Shown in pieces: positions 8,299 to 17,493 of a stretch of DNA of 35,012 bases. Source of the DNA: Natrialba hulunbeirensis JCM 10989 (GTDB lineage Archaea > Halobacteriota > Halobacteria > Halobacteriales > Natrialbaceae); the NCBI RefSeq assembly GCF_000337575.1, contig NZ_AOIM01000041.1, forward strand, positions 78,814 to 113,825, read 5' to 3'. The notes under the pieces were generated by a model that was given only the letters and a program-made list of their open reading frames with translations, was not told the origin of the DNA and ran no database searches. Position 1 is the first letter of the stretch. Each line of letters begins with the position of its first letter. The position numbers and the translations under genes are program-made.

Positions 8299-8610
8299 AT
8301 GGTAGTCGAAACCGCACCGCTGTTCATCCCTGGTGCACCCGGGGGTCCGGAACTATTGATCATCCTTTTCATCGCCATTCTGCTGTTCGGGGCGAACAAA
8401 ATCCCGAAGCTGGCACGGTCGACCGGTGAGGCCATGGGCGAGTTCCAGAAGGGGCGTGAAAAGGTCGAAACAGAACTCGAGGAGATGCGCGACGGGGACT
8501 TCGAGGGCGACCTCGACGAGGAAGACGACGAGTTCGTCGACACCGAACCGGTGACGTCCGAAGACGACGAGACCGAGACTGAGACCGAAACGGAAACGAG
8601 CACGAACTAA
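8299..8610 (+). CDS. tatA: Sec-independent (Tat) translocase subunit TatA
   Basis: This 103-residue protein has the TatA layout: a short N-terminus, one membrane helix (about residues 18-33), the hinge signature F30-G31 followed by KIPKLAR (34-40), and an amphipathic helix with a conserved G43 and F49. The last ~40 residues are an acidic tail ending in ETETETETSTN, typical of haloarchaeal orthologues. TatA oligomerises to translocate folded proteins carrying twin-arginine signals, the main export route in haloarchaea. The TATA box at 8266-8272 fixes the start. A short T-tract (8614-8618) lies between its stop and the tRNA and may act as terminator. Confidence 0.93.
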   Translation: MVVETAPLFIPGAPGGPELLIILFIAILLFGANKIPKLARSTGEAMGEFQKGREKVETELEEMRDGDFEGDLDEEDDEFVDTEPVTSEDDETETETETETSTN

Positions 8611-8622
8611 CGGTTTTTCCCG

Positions 8623-8695
8623 GGGCGTGTGGCCTAGCGGAGAGGGCAGGAGGTTCCTAACCTTCTGATCGTGGGTTCAAATCCCGCCACGCCCG
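8623..8695 (+). tRNA. tRNA-Arg (anticodon CCT)
   Basis: A 73-nt cloverleaf can be folded by eye. The acceptor stem is GGGCGTG/CACGCCC with discriminator G8695. The D stem is GCC/GGC. The anticodon stem is GGAGG/CCTTC around the loop TTCCTAA, giving anticodon CCT. The T stem is GTGGG/CCCGC around TTCAAAT. No intron is present and CCA is not encoded. It reads AGG codons. It follows tatA by 12 nt. Confidence 0.95.
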
Positions 8696-8718
8696 TCCGC
8701 GACGAACGCATGTGAGGA

Positions 8719-8741
8719 GCGGACGGGCACGGGATTTGAAC
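8719..8741 (-). repeat. Inverted partial copy of the tRNA-Arg 3' end
   Basis: The reverse complement of 8719-8741 reads GTTCAAATCCCG followed by TGCCCGTCCGC. It matches the tRNA T-loop, acceptor end and flanking bases at 8675-8700 except for a small gap and one nearby difference. It could pair with the tRNA 3' end as a long hairpin or be a scar of an integration event. Confidence 0.75.
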
Positions 8742-8808
8742 GAGAGAAGACGCGCGTAGCGCAGCGAGCGCGTCTTCGCGTTGTTCGAATCCCGCCGCGT
8801 CTTCTCTC
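8742..8808. repeat. Nested inverted repeats ending in a second tRNA T-arm-like segment
   Basis: A 13-bp arm (GAGAGAAGACGCG, 8742-8754) is perfectly inverted at 8796-8808. Inside it a 9-bp hairpin pairs AAGACGCGC (8747-8755) with GCGCGTCTT (8768-8776). Between them, 8783-8796 reads GTTCGAATCCCGCC, the T-arm consensus of a tRNA, with no tRNA body around it. Confidence 0.75.
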
Positions 8809-8982
8809 ACCCACGTATTACGCCCCGTACGCAGCGTACGCAGCACTTCAACAGCAACGACAGCAGTGCCGCCAGGCAAACCGGGACTCGAGTACACCCC
8901 AAGTTCGATTCGTTGTTACTTGCTGTCTGTTCCAGTCGGTAGCCGTTCTGTTGCTTCAATCTGTCTCCCCACCGCTAGGAAA

Positions 8983-9762
8983 TTACCGAGCCGTCCACCC
9001 ACCGTCGACCGCCAGACACGACCCGGTCACGTAATTTGCTGCATCGCTCGCCAGAAACACCACTGGCCCAGCGATCTCGGCCGGGTCGGCAAAGCGCTCG
9101 AGTGGTGTCCGATCGAGAATCGACTGGCGGAGTTGCTCGTTGGACTCGAGTGCCGCGGTCAGTTCGGTCGAGACGTACCCCGGTGCAACGGCATTCACAC
9201 GGACGTCGGGTGCCCAGTCGAGCGCGACGCTCTTGGTGAGGCCGACGAGGCCGTGCTTGGAGGCGACGTAGGGGTGTTGGCGCGGGAGGCCGACCAGCCC
9301 ACCGACGCTGGCGACGTTGACAACCGAGCCGCCGCCGTTGTCGTGGAGATGTTGCGCTGCTGCGGTCGTCACCTCGTAGGCACCGCTGAGATTGACCGCG
9401 AGTGTTCGGTCGAAACTCTCGGTCGCGACGTCCTCGGGCCGGCCGAGCGCGTCGTCCGGGTTGAAGCCGGCGTTGTTGACGACGGTGTCGAGGCCCCCAA
9501 ACTCTTCGACGGTGCGGTCGATCGCATCTGCGACGGCACTCGGGTCCGTAACGTCCGCCGGAACCGCGAGCGCCTCACCGCCGTCGGCCTCGATCTCGGT
9601 GACGACCGACTCGAGTTCGTCAGTTGAACGAGCCACAGGAACGACGGCAGCGCCTGCGGCCGCGAGTTCACAGGCGATGGCGCGGCCAATGCCGCGGCCG
9701 CCGCCGGTGACCAGTGCAACCGTGTCCTCGAGTGTGAACGCAGTCGTCAGAGTCGTGCTCAT
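8983..9762 (-). CDS. Short-chain dehydrogenase/reductase (FabG-like classical SDR)
   Basis: This 259-residue Rossmann-fold oxidoreductase has the classical SDR motifs in order: TGGGRGIG at 19-26, D70 in PADVTD, NNAG at 96-99, N124, and the catalytic S152, Y165 and K169. The C-terminus (PEIAGPVVFLASD, ending VDGGWTAR) matches 3-oxoacyl reductases and glucose 1-dehydrogenase-like SDRs. Cofactor is probably NAD(P)(H); substrate cannot be predicted. I use the ATG at 9762 because the upstream alternative at 9780 is a GTG with no family-like extension. An AT-rich TTAATG lies roughly 33 nt upstream. No operon partner is visible. Confidence 0.93.
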   Translation of the reverse strand: MSTTLTTAFTLEDTVALVTGGGRGIGRAIACELAAAGAAVVPVARSTDELESVVTEIEADGGEALAVPADVTDPSAVADAIDRTVEEFGGLDTVVNNAGFNPDDALGRPEDVATESFDRTLAVNLSGAYEVTTAAAQHLHDNGGGSVVNVASVGGLVGLPRQHPYVASKHGLVGLTKSVALDWAPDVRVNAVAPGYVSTELTAALESNEQLRQSILDRTPLERFADPAEIAGPVVFLASDAANYVTGSCLAVDGGWTAR

Positions 9763-9966
9763 CGTGGTACGTAGGCACACTGTGTGGCAGCCACATTAAC
9801 GTACGCTCGCTGAGGAGCGAATGCTGAACCTATCTTTCCAATGATCTGTCTGTCTTCGAATACGAACCGCTATCAGTGGACACGGTACGTGACAGCAGAC
9901 CACCAGACGGCAGTACGTGTCGATTTGCTAACTACCCGAGTTATCAGATATGGTAATGAGCGGATG

Positions 9967-9974
9967 AATTTTTT
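9967..9974 (+). promoter_or_regulatory. TATA-like box of the pilus-type operon
   Basis: AATTTTTT is centred about 30 nt upstream of the ATG at 10001. A TTATCA hexamer lies further upstream at 9941-9946. This is the only AT-rich element at promoter distance from the operon. Confidence 0.5.
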
Positions 9975-10000
9975 GAAGGGTGACTGAGAGGGACGGTATA

Positions 10001-13000
10001 ATGGCTATTGACGAAGCCGACCAACCGGATGCTGACGGCGCGTCGACGGGTGAGGCGTCGGCATCTGGGTCGGGGGATGCAGGCTCCCACGAGTCGGACG
10101 CCGGTTCGGGATCCGGCGTTCGTGTCGGCGAGTATACGTGGGCGGATTTTATGGAGGAGTATGGGTACAGGGACGAGGTCGACACGGTGTACTCGGGGCT
10201 CGAGCACGACGACGAGACCACGGACCAGCTCGGACTCGATACCGACGAGACACCCGAGCCGGCGGTGCCGACAGATACGGACTTCGCGGACGTCTCGTTC
10301 GACCCCGAGCCGTATCTCGGCTACACGCCGGATGACCTCCACGACCGGGTCATTCCGCTGGCCGGGTCGAACTACGATGCACTCGAGGAGCCGTTCCTCG
10401 AGTACGTCGATCCGGAGACGACGCCGATCGTCAAGGACGTCTGGACCTGGGAGCACTACAAGTGGGAGTACTACTACGACGAGGACGGCAGTCGACCGCG
10501 CGATACCGACGGCGAGATCGTTCGTCACGACAAAGAAGACGCTCTCGGTTTCGATCCGGACACGCTCGAGGATCGCCTCTCGATCGCTGACGACATCGCG
10601 ATGGAACTCGACGACGTCGTCGAGGAGCGGACGGTCAACATTCAGGACGACATCGACGAGGACGAGTTCTTCTCCACCGCAGACGGGAACACGACCGTCA
10701 GCAACCGCTACGATCTCGAGAAAACGGTGCCGATGGAGAAGAAGACGCACTTCCGCGAAATCGAGCGCTACTGGGTGAACAAACCCTACGCCTACGTCGT
10801 TATCTTCCACTCCGAGAAGGAAAACGAGAAGAAGTACTACATGGTCGAACCGCACCTGAACGAGATCGAACTCGAGTTACAGGACTTTCTCTCGGGCAAA
10901 CTCAGGAAGGCGATCAAGTACTCCGACGACGGCGTCAAGGAGAAAGCGGACGAGGACGGGCGACGGATCGTTATCGAGGACGAGACGCGCCAGCTGTTAA
11001 AACGGTATGACCTCTTCGAGAAGACCTCGGGGAGCAACAAGGCAGGGATTATCGAGACGATTCAGACGCTGCTTGACGACGAGGAAGAAGCCGACGAGGA
11101 CGACGGCCCAGCCCAACTCGAGGGGATCGAGGTACGTCCAGAGCCGATCATCCTCGCGGAGGATCCCGACACGCTGAACGAGTATCAGGTCGAGAAGCTA
11201 CTCTACTTCCTCAAGCGCAACTTCATCGGCTACGAGCGGATCGACGGAATCAAACACGACATCAACGTCGAGGACATCTCCGTCGACGGCTACAACTCGC
11301 CCGTCTTCGTCTATCACTCCGAGTACGAACAGATCATCTCGAACATCTACCACGGCGAGGACGAACTCGACGACTTCGTCGTCAAACTCGCACAGCGATC
11401 CGGGAAGGGGATCAGCAAACGGCTGCCGCAGGTGGACGCGACGCTGCCAGACGGCTCGCGTGCCCAGCTTACGCTCGGCCAGGAGGTCTCGGACCACGGG
11501 ACCAACTACACCATCCGTCAGTTCAAGGACGTGCCGTTCACGCCGATCGACCTCATCAACTGGAATACTTTCAGCTTAGACGAGATGGCGTTCCTCTGGC
11601 TCGCCATCGAGAACCACAAGAGCCTGATCTTCGCTGGCGGTACGGCGTCCGGGAAGACGACCTCGCTGAACGCGGTCTCGCTCTTTATCCCCTCGAGCGC
11701 GAAGATCGTCTCCATCGAGGACACCCGCGAGGTCGAGTTGCCACAGCGAAACTGGATCGCGAGCGTCACCCGACCCTCGTTCGCCGACGACGAGCAGGGT
11801 GACGTCGACGAATTCGACCTGCTGGAAGCCGCGCTCCGACAGCGCCCTGACTATATCGTGATGGGTGAGATCCGTGGTGAGGAGGGTCGAACGCTGTTCC
11901 AGGTCATGTCGACGGGTCACACGACCTACACGACGTTCCACGCGGACTCCGTCGACGAGGTGCTAAAGCGGTTTACGACGGATCCGATCAACGTCTCGAA
12001 AACGATGTTCACCGCGCTGGACCTGGTCTCGATCCAGACCCAGACCCGGGTGCAGGGCCGGAAGGTCCGCCGGAACAAGTCGCTCACCGAGATCAACCAC
12101 TACGAGGCCGAACACGACGAGATCAACGTCCAGGACGTCTACCAGTGGCAGGCAGAAACGGACGAGTTCCTCAAGATGGGTGACTCGAACACTCTAGAGG
12201 AGATCCAGTTCGACCGCGGGTGGAGCACCGAGAAACTCGAGAACGAACTGTTCAAACGCGAGGTCATCCTCGCCTACCTGATCAAGAACGGGCTCAACAC
12301 CTACGCCGAGGTCGCGGCGACGGTGCAGGCGTTCATCAACGACCCGGACACGATCTTGACGCTCATCGCGAACGGACAACTCGAGGACAGCCTGGAAGAC
12401 CTCCGCGAGATGGAGAGCGTCCTGATCGACGTCGACCAGGAGAAAGAGGAGCTCGTTCCCCGCCCGGACGCGACGAGCGAGACGTACAACCTCTCGATGG
12501 ACTTACTCGAACGGGCCGAGGAGTCGCTGTTCGAGGAGTACCGCGGAAAGGTCCCAAGCGGGCTCGCGAGCGCACTCGGTGAGACCGAGAGCGAGGAGCC
12601 GATCGAGGTCGAGAACGGAGACGACGAGTTCGACTTCGCGGGAGACATCGACGACGGCCTCGCAGACGAGTGGACGTTCGGCGACGGGACAGCAGAGTTC
12701 GCGACGACGGCAGGAACCGCGACCGCTGGTGCGGACGACGACGAACCGGACTGGTTCGACGACTCCGACGACAGCGGGTTCGGCATTGAAGCGACTGCCG
12801 CCGAAACCGGACCGAGTACGGGGTCAGCCCCTGCCGCTGGCTCCGCTTCCGGTCCAGCCGCCGACTCGACAGCGAACACCGACACTGAACCACTGAGCGC
12901 CGAGGCATCAGCGGAGGGTACGGCTGGTGGTACAACCGACGTACCTGACACTGCCGACGAGTTCGGTTCGGGCGAGCCACCAGCATGGAACGTCGACGAG

Positions 13001-14242
13001 TCGGCCGGCGACGACAGCATCTTCGACGATTCAGCGGCCGACGCTTCCCAGCAGTCGACAGCAGCAGGGCATCAGTCGTCGACCTCGGGGGCTACGGCCG
13101 GGGCCGAGACGAAAGGGGAGTCGAACGACGATGTCACGGTGTTCCCATCGGACGATCCCGATGACAGTGACTTCGGCGGCCTCTTCGACGACATGGGCGA
13201 GACACTCGATGAACTCGAGTCCACTGCCGCGGCGTCGTCGGCGGTCGACGGTGACACAGAGCGTGTGTCGACGGCCGACGGCGACGCGATGTTCTCGGGT
13301 GACGAACTCGAGGATGTTTTCGATCCGGATCCAGAGCCGATCGCGGACGATGGTGAGGGAGACACGCCGGAATCGTCGGAATCGTTAGAATCGCCGGTAG
13401 AACCCGAGGAGACGGGCGAAAAGACAACCGACGACGAGACAGAGACGGCGACAGAGACAGCGGAGTCGACACCAGCCACAGCACCGGAAACCACGGACGA
13501 AGCCGGTACAACTGAGCGGACAGACGCCAGCCCCGAGGACGAGGGTGCTGCCGACGGGGACACCAACCCTGCTGATACGTCGCAGTCGTCGGACGACGGA
13601 CCATCCGTTCCTGACAGCGCTGTTCCATCCATCGAACTTGGTTCTGGAACCCCCGTCGACGAGCGTGGGCCTGGGGCCGGCGCTGGTCCCGGCTCAGGTC
13701 CCGGAGCCGGTCCAGCAGGCGAGACAACGGGTGACGGTGAGGATGTCGGCGACGACGGGGTCACAGAGGTCGGCGAAGACGAAACTGAAACTGAAGACGA
13801 AGACGAAGACAAAGACAATCAGGCCGAGGAGAACATGATGTCGTTCGATGAGGCGGATATTGCTGTCGATGATGGAGATGCTGGTGCAACCGATGCGAAC
13901 ACGACCGGCGAGGAGTCGACCTCGATCTTCGGCGACCAGTCTGACCCGGTCTTTGCTGGGGACGACCCGGATGCAGACGCACACGCTGCACAGGATGACC
14001 CAGACGGCGGTTCACTGTTCGATGATGCAGAGAGCGGGCCGAAATCCAGTATCTTTGCGGACGACGGCGACGCTGACGATGTGAGCGACGAACCGGAAGA
14101 CGCGGACACCGACGACGGTGCGACCTCCGAGCGCGCCGCCGACAGCGACGACGCCACTGAGAGCACCGACGATCGCACCACAAGCACCGACACTGATACT
14201 GACACCGACACCGACACGACTACGACGGAGACCGACGAATGA
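10001..14242 (+). CDS. Type IV pilus/archaellum-type secretion ATPase (PilB/ArlI family) with very long acidic tail
   Basis: This 1413-residue protein powers filament assembly. Residues ~1-380 are the N-terminal region (VRVGEYTWADFMEEYG, then a charged ERYWVNKPYAYVVI segment). The GspE/ArlI ATPase core spans about 400-720: Walker A GGTASGKTT (K552), an Asp/Glu box (IVSIEDTREVELP), Walker B YIVMGEIRGEE (about 618-628) and a His box (STGHTTYTTFHADS). A helical C-terminal part ends near 870. The remaining ~540 residues are Asp/Glu/Ser/Thr/Gly-rich and look disordered, with recurring short motifs such as SIFDD and GLFDD. Typical family members are about 500-900 residues. Five prepilin-like genes downstream and no archaellin or ArlFGH genes favour a pilus role over archaellum. 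Start is the ATG at 10001; an in-frame GTG at 9980 is less likely. Confidence 0.9.
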   Translation: MAIDEADQPDADGASTGEASASGSGDAGSHESDAGSGSGVRVGEYTWADFMEEYGYRDEVDTVYSGLEHDDETTDQLGLDTDETPEPAVPTDTDFADVSFDPEPYLGYTPDDLHDRVIPLAGSNYDALEEPFLEYVDPETTPIVKDVWTWEHYKWEYYYDEDGSRPRDTDGEIVRHDKEDALGFDPDTLEDRLSIADDIAMELDDVVEERTVNIQDDIDEDEFFSTADGNTTVSNRYDLEKTVPMEKKTHFREIERYWVNKPYAYVVIFHSEKENEKKYYMVEPHLNEIELELQDFLSGKLRKAIKYSDDGVKEKADEDGRRIVIEDETRQLLKRYDLFEKTSGSNKAGIIETIQTLLDDEEEADEDDGPAQLEGIEVRPEPIILAEDPDTLNEYQVEKLLYFLKRNFIGYERIDGIKHDINVEDISVDGYNSPVFVYHSEYEQIISNIYHGEDELDDFVVKLAQRSGKGISKRLPQVDATLPDGSRAQLTLGQEVSDHGTNYTIRQFKDVPFTPIDLINWNTFSLDEMAFLWLAIENHKSLIFAGGTASGKTTSLNAVSLFIPSSAKIVSIEDTREVELPQRNWIASVTRPSFADDEQGDVDEFDLLEAALRQRPDYIVMGEIRGEEGRTLFQVMSTGHTTYTTFHADSVDEVLKRFTTDPINVSKTMFTALDLVSIQTQTRVQGRKVRRNKSLTEINHYEAEHDEINVQDVYQWQAETDEFLKMGDSNTLEEIQFDRGWSTEKLENELFKREVILAYLIKNGLNTYAEVAATVQAFINDPDTILTLIANGQLEDSLEDLREMESVLIDVDQEKEELVPRPDATSETYNLSMDLLERAEESLFEEYRGKVPSGLASALGETESEEPIEVENGDDEFDFAGDIDDGLADEWTFGDGTAEFATTAGTATAGADDDEPDWFDDSDDSGFGIEATAAETGPSTGSAPAAGSASGPAADSTANTDTEPLSAEASAEGTAGGTTDVPDTADEFGSGEPPAWNVDESAGDDSIFDDSAADASQQSTAAGHQSSTSGATAGAETKGESNDDVTVFPSDDPDDSDFGGLFDDMGETLDELESTAAASSAVDGDTERVSTADGDAMFSGDELEDVFDPDPEPIADDGEGDTPESSESLESPVEPEETGEKTTDDETETATETAESTPATAPETTDEAGTTERTDASPEDEGAADGDTNPADTSQSSDDGPSVPDSAVPSIELGSGTPVDERGPGAGAGPGSGPGAGPAGETTGDGEDVGDDGVTEVGEDETETEDEDEDKDNQAEENMMSFDEADIAVDDGDAGATDANTTGEESTSIFGDQSDPVFAGDDPDADAHAAQDDPDGGSLFDDAESGPKSSIFADDGDADDVSDEPEDADTDDGATSERAADSDDATESTDDRTTSTDTDTDTDTDTTTTETDE

Positions 14243-16299
14243 GCCTTAAAACCGATACCAACGGCCCCTCTACCACCGGCAGCGTCGGTGGCGGCTCAGA
14301 TCTCCTCGGAGAGACGTTCTACCCGCTCTATGACCTGCTGTTCAGTGAGGACAGCCAGTTCGTCAAGGATGTCGAGACGAAACTCGCCCAGGCTCGGATG
14401 ACGGATACGGTCGAGATGTACCTCTCACGGTCGCTCGGCATCGGCTTCATCAGCGGCCTCGCACTCTGGCTGATCGGGCTGACGCTTGGCTATCTGTTGT
14501 TTGCAACCGGGCTGATCGCTGTCGACGTCATCATCGGTTTCCCCGTCGGTAACGAGACACTGCTCGCAGTCATCGAAGCACTTCGAATCCCAGCGTTGGT
14601 CTTCGTCACCGGACTCATCTTCGGGACCATCGGGTTCGCGCTCGGCTTTGGCTCGCTGGTCGCGATACCCTACTCGCGTGCCTCCGCACGGAAGCGCGAG
14701 ATCAACATGTTGCTCACCGACTCCGTCTCGTTCATGTACGCGCTGTCGGTCGGTGGTCTGAACCAACTCGAGATCATCGAGGCGATGGCCCAGGCCGACG
14801 ACACCTACGGGGAGGTCGCAAAGGAGTTCCAGAGCATTGTCAAGGAAACCGAGTACTTCGACGTCGACTACCGAACCGCAATCCGAAATCAGGCCGTCGA
14901 GACGCCGAGCGACGAACTCTCGCAGTTCCTCACGGATATGCTCTCGATCGTCAACAGCGGCGGTGACATGGAGAGCTTCCTCGAGGACAAGAAAGAAAAG
15001 CACATGCGAACCGCCAAGCAGGAACAGGAAATCACCCTCGAGACGCTCGAACTCTTCGGCGAGATGTACATGACGCTCTCGTTGTTTCCGCTCCTGTTGA
15101 TCATCATCATGGTCGTCATGCAGATGATTCCGCAGGCGGAGGTTACCAACGAGATGCTGTACATGACCGTCTACGGGCTGATTCCGCTCACAGGCATCGG
15201 CTTCCTCGTCCTCGTTTCGACGGTCAAACACGACGAACCGGGGGACGGCTTCCTCTCGAACACGACCGGCGACAAGCACGTCCAGAGCGAGTCCGAACGC
15301 GGCCTGCTCAACCTCGGCCTCGTCGAGCAGTTCACCGGCGAGCACAGCGTCTTCGACCGCATCAAGAACCGCGAGGGGACCCACGAAACGCTCGAGGTAC
15401 TCAAGCGCCCGCACATCTTCTTCCGGGACAATCCGCTGTTCACCCTCGCAGTGACGGTCCCAACGGCGCTCGTCGTCGTGACGACCGCGATGATGACCGG
15501 CGCAGCACCACTCTCCTGGAGCGCACTGCTCGATAACGTCGTCTGGGGAACGGTGCTCTACGTCTACATCCCGTTCTACATCATCGCGATCCCGCTCTCG
15601 ATTTTCCGGGAGTGGAACGTTCGCCACCGCAACACCGTGGTCAATACCCTCTCGGAGGACCTCCGAAAGCTCTCGAGTGCGAACGACACAGGACTGACCC
15701 TACTCGAGTCGTTCAAATCTGTCGCCGATACGACGAACGGTAAACTGGCTCGCGAGTTCGAGTTGATGCACACGAAGGTCAACTACGGAACGAGTCTGAA
15801 GGCAGCACTCATCGAGTTCAACAACAAGTACCACATTCCGCGACTCGCGCGGACGACCCGCCTCATTACGGAAGCCCAGGAGGCGTCCAACCAGATTACA
15901 GACGTGCTCCGAACGGCTGCGAGCGCGAGTGAGAATCACGACGATATCGAACGCGAGCGCAAGTCTCGAACCCGGATGCAGGTCGTCATCATCATCATGA
16001 CGTTCCTGACGGTGCTCGCCGTGATCGCGATTCTCAAGACCCAGTTCATCGATACGATGGCGGGACTGGAAGCAGGCGGTGGCGATGCCGGTGCCGACAG
16101 CGAACTCGCCCAGGCAGACCTGAGTGACAACATCAATATCGACATGCTCTCAGCGTTGTTCTTCCACGCAGTGACCCTGCAGGGGATCATCTCCGGGTTC
16201 ATCTGTGGCTATATTCGGGATGCAGACGTACTGAGCGGACTCAAGTACGCGATCATACTCGCGACAATCGCGCTTCTCGGCTGGACGCTGGTGGCCTAA
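14239..16299 (+). CDS. Pilus/archaellum assembly platform membrane protein (PilC/ArlJ, T2SSF family)
   Basis: This 686-residue integral membrane protein partners the upstream ATPase; its ATG overlaps the ATPase stop (ATGA). The N-terminal region contains a soluble segment (FYPLYDLLFSEDSQFV, KLAQARMTDTVEMYL) and hydrophobic segments at about 65-98 and 110-145. A first T2SSF-type cytoplasmic domain (about 155-270, SFMYALSVGGLNQLEIIEAM) is followed by helices around 275-295 and 305-328. A second T2SSF-type domain (about 480-570, LTLLESFKSVADTTNGKLA) is followed by C-terminal helices (IIIMTFLTVLAVIAIL and two more). Two T2SSF copies are typical of archaeal versions. PilC and ArlJ cannot be separated from sequence alone. 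Confidence 0.9.
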   Translation: MSLKTDTNGPSTTGSVGGGSDLLGETFYPLYDLLFSEDSQFVKDVETKLAQARMTDTVEMYLSRSLGIGFISGLALWLIGLTLGYLLFATGLIAVDVIIGFPVGNETLLAVIEALRIPALVFVTGLIFGTIGFALGFGSLVAIPYSRASARKREINMLLTDSVSFMYALSVGGLNQLEIIEAMAQADDTYGEVAKEFQSIVKETEYFDVDYRTAIRNQAVETPSDELSQFLTDMLSIVNSGGDMESFLEDKKEKHMRTAKQEQEITLETLELFGEMYMTLSLFPLLLIIIMVVMQMIPQAEVTNEMLYMTVYGLIPLTGIGFLVLVSTVKHDEPGDGFLSNTTGDKHVQSESERGLLNLGLVEQFTGEHSVFDRIKNREGTHETLEVLKRPHIFFRDNPLFTLAVTVPTALVVVTTAMMTGAAPLSWSALLDNVVWGTVLYVYIPFYIIAIPLSIFREWNVRHRNTVVNTLSEDLRKLSSANDTGLTLLESFKSVADTTNGKLAREFELMHTKVNYGTSLKAALIEFNNKYHIPRLARTTRLITEAQEASNQITDVLRTAASASENHDDIERERKSRTRMQVVIIIMTFLTVLAVIAILKTQFIDTMAGLEAGGGDAGADSELAQADLSDNINIDMLSALFFHAVTLQGIISGFICGYIRDADVLSGLKYAIILATIALLGWTLVA

Positions 16300-16300
16300 T

Positions 16301-16843
16301 ATGCGCGACGAACGCACGATTTCGGTCGGAACGCCGGACTGGGAGCGCGGACAGACGACCCAGGATTTCGCTGTCGGTATTGGGATTTTTATCCTGGCGA
16401 TCGCGTTCGTCTTCTCGTTTCTCCCGTCGCTGATTACGCCGTTTGACTCGCCGGCTGGTGGTGCAGAGACAGCACAGGCGGATCGGATTGCGGATCAGGT
16501 CGTCGCAGACCTTGCCGACGGCGACCGGCCGAACGAAATCACGAGCGACGAGTTCGGAGAACGGTATACGGACGCAAACGAAACGAAACTGAGTAAGCAA
16601 ATCGGACTCCGTGCAAACGAGAATGAAGAGATTGTCTACGACAATGTGAACATCAGTATAGAGGTGCTCAACCCACAAGATGCGGAAAGTCGATACATCG
16701 ATACCGACTCACCCGCCGCTGGAGACACGTACGACAACCAATCGGCGGCGAGTGCGGCACGAATCGTCACCGTCGTCGATAAGGATGGAACGCCTGTCGA
16801 TGGCTGTGAGTCTGCCTGTAGACTCGTTGTGAGGACGTGGTGA
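16301..16843 (+). CDS. Prepilin-like secreted protein 1 (class III signal peptide)
   Basis: This 180-residue protein has a charged N-terminus, then ERG|QTTQDF and a hydrophobic helix at about 22-43 (AVGIGIFILAIAFVF). RG-Q-T fits the archaeal prepilin peptidase (PibD) motif [KRDE][GA]-x-[small/hydrophobic], predicting cleavage after G17. The rest is an acidic extracellular domain with a possible disulfide pair near the C-terminus (C-ES-A-C). The gene begins one base after the platform gene stop, so it belongs to this operon. I believe it corresponds to one of the haloarchaeal DUF72xx families found beside PilBC, possibly DUF7287, but this is from memory and unverified. A minor pilin or pseudopilin role is inferred. 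Confidence 0.72.
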   Translation: MRDERTISVGTPDWERGQTTQDFAVGIGIFILAIAFVFSFLPSLITPFDSPAGGAETAQADRIADQVVADLADGDRPNEITSDEFGERYTDANETKLSKQIGLRANENEEIVYDNVNISIEVLNPQDAESRYIDTDSPAAGDTYDNQSAASAARIVTVVDKDGTPVDGCESACRLVVRTW

Positions 16844-16845
16844 CA

Positions 16846-17493
16846 ATGGATCGAGAACGTACACGGAGAACGGAGACGGAGCGACACACCGACCGCGGTC
16901 AGGCCTACACACTCGAGGGTTTCATCGGTGCGATGATTGTCCTGATGGCAGTGCTCTTTGCCCTCCAGTCAGTCGTCATCACGCCGACATCGGGTGGGCT
17001 TGCTGATCGGTCGGTCCAGTCGCAGGTCCAGCAGGAAGCACAGGACGCGCTGGTAGTCAGCGATCAGCACGACAATCTGTCGGCACTCGTTCGCCACTGG
17101 GGAGATGACGAGTCGTTCGGCGACCTGAACGGTTCGACAGCCCCCGGTGATGACCACGACTATGATACCTTCAGTCAGAACGATCTCGAGAACGCGTCCG
17201 TCCTCGGGCAAGTCCTGAACGAGCGCTTTGCAGCACAGGGCTGGAACTACAATCTCGAGTTCCACTACACTGACGGAAGCGAGTTCGATCACAAAACGGC
17301 GGTCTACCAGGGTAGTCCACCGTCGGATGCGATCACTGCGAGCTACATGGTGATGCTATATGAGGATCAGTACGTCAAACCAGATGAGGAGGAGCCACTC
17401 GAGTCGTACGATGACGAACCAATGATCCCACGCGCAACGAGCGACGAGGATCCTGTCTACAACGTCGTGGAGGTGCGACTGGTCGTATGGTAG
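16846..17493 (+). CDS. Prepilin-like secreted protein 2 (class III signal peptide)
   Basis: This 215-residue protein has a strongly basic/acidic leader, then DRG|QAYTLEGF and a hydrophobic stretch to about residue 45 (IGAMIVLMAVLFALQ). It matches the PibD-processed prepilin pattern, with cleavage predicted after G18. The remainder is an acidic soluble domain of unknown fold. Start choice is uncertain: ATG 16846 lies 2 nt after the previous stop, while a GTG at 16840 would give a 4-nt GTGA overlap like other junctions in this operon. Position and length suggest the haloarchaeal DUF7288 family (unverified). Confidence 0.7.
   Translation: MDRERTRRTETERHTDRGQAYTLEGFIGAMIVLMAVLFALQSVVITPTSGGLADRSVQSQVQQEAQDALVVSDQHDNLSALVRHWGDDESFGDLNGSTAPGDDHDYDTFSQNDLENASVLGQVLNERFAAQGWNYNLEFHYTDGSEFDHKTAVYQGSPPSDAITASYMVMLYEDQYVKPDEEEPLESYDDEPMIPRATSDEDPVYNVVEVRLVVW

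Noticed and set aside
8783..8799. Second tRNA gene downstream of tRNA-Arg
   Set aside because: Only a T-arm-like segment is present; no D arm, anticodon arm or matching acceptor strand can be folded.
14425..15627. 400-codon minus-strand frame opposite the platform protein
   Set aside because: His/Arg/Asp-rich antisense composition, no domain, covered by a clear T2SSF-family gene.
10001..16299. Archaellum motor genes arlI/arlJ as a firm call
   Set aside because: The ATPase and platform families include both archaellum and pilus systems; with no archaellin, ArlF, ArlG or ArlH present and five prepilin-like genes downstream, I kept the broader PilB/ArlI and PilC/ArlJ call.
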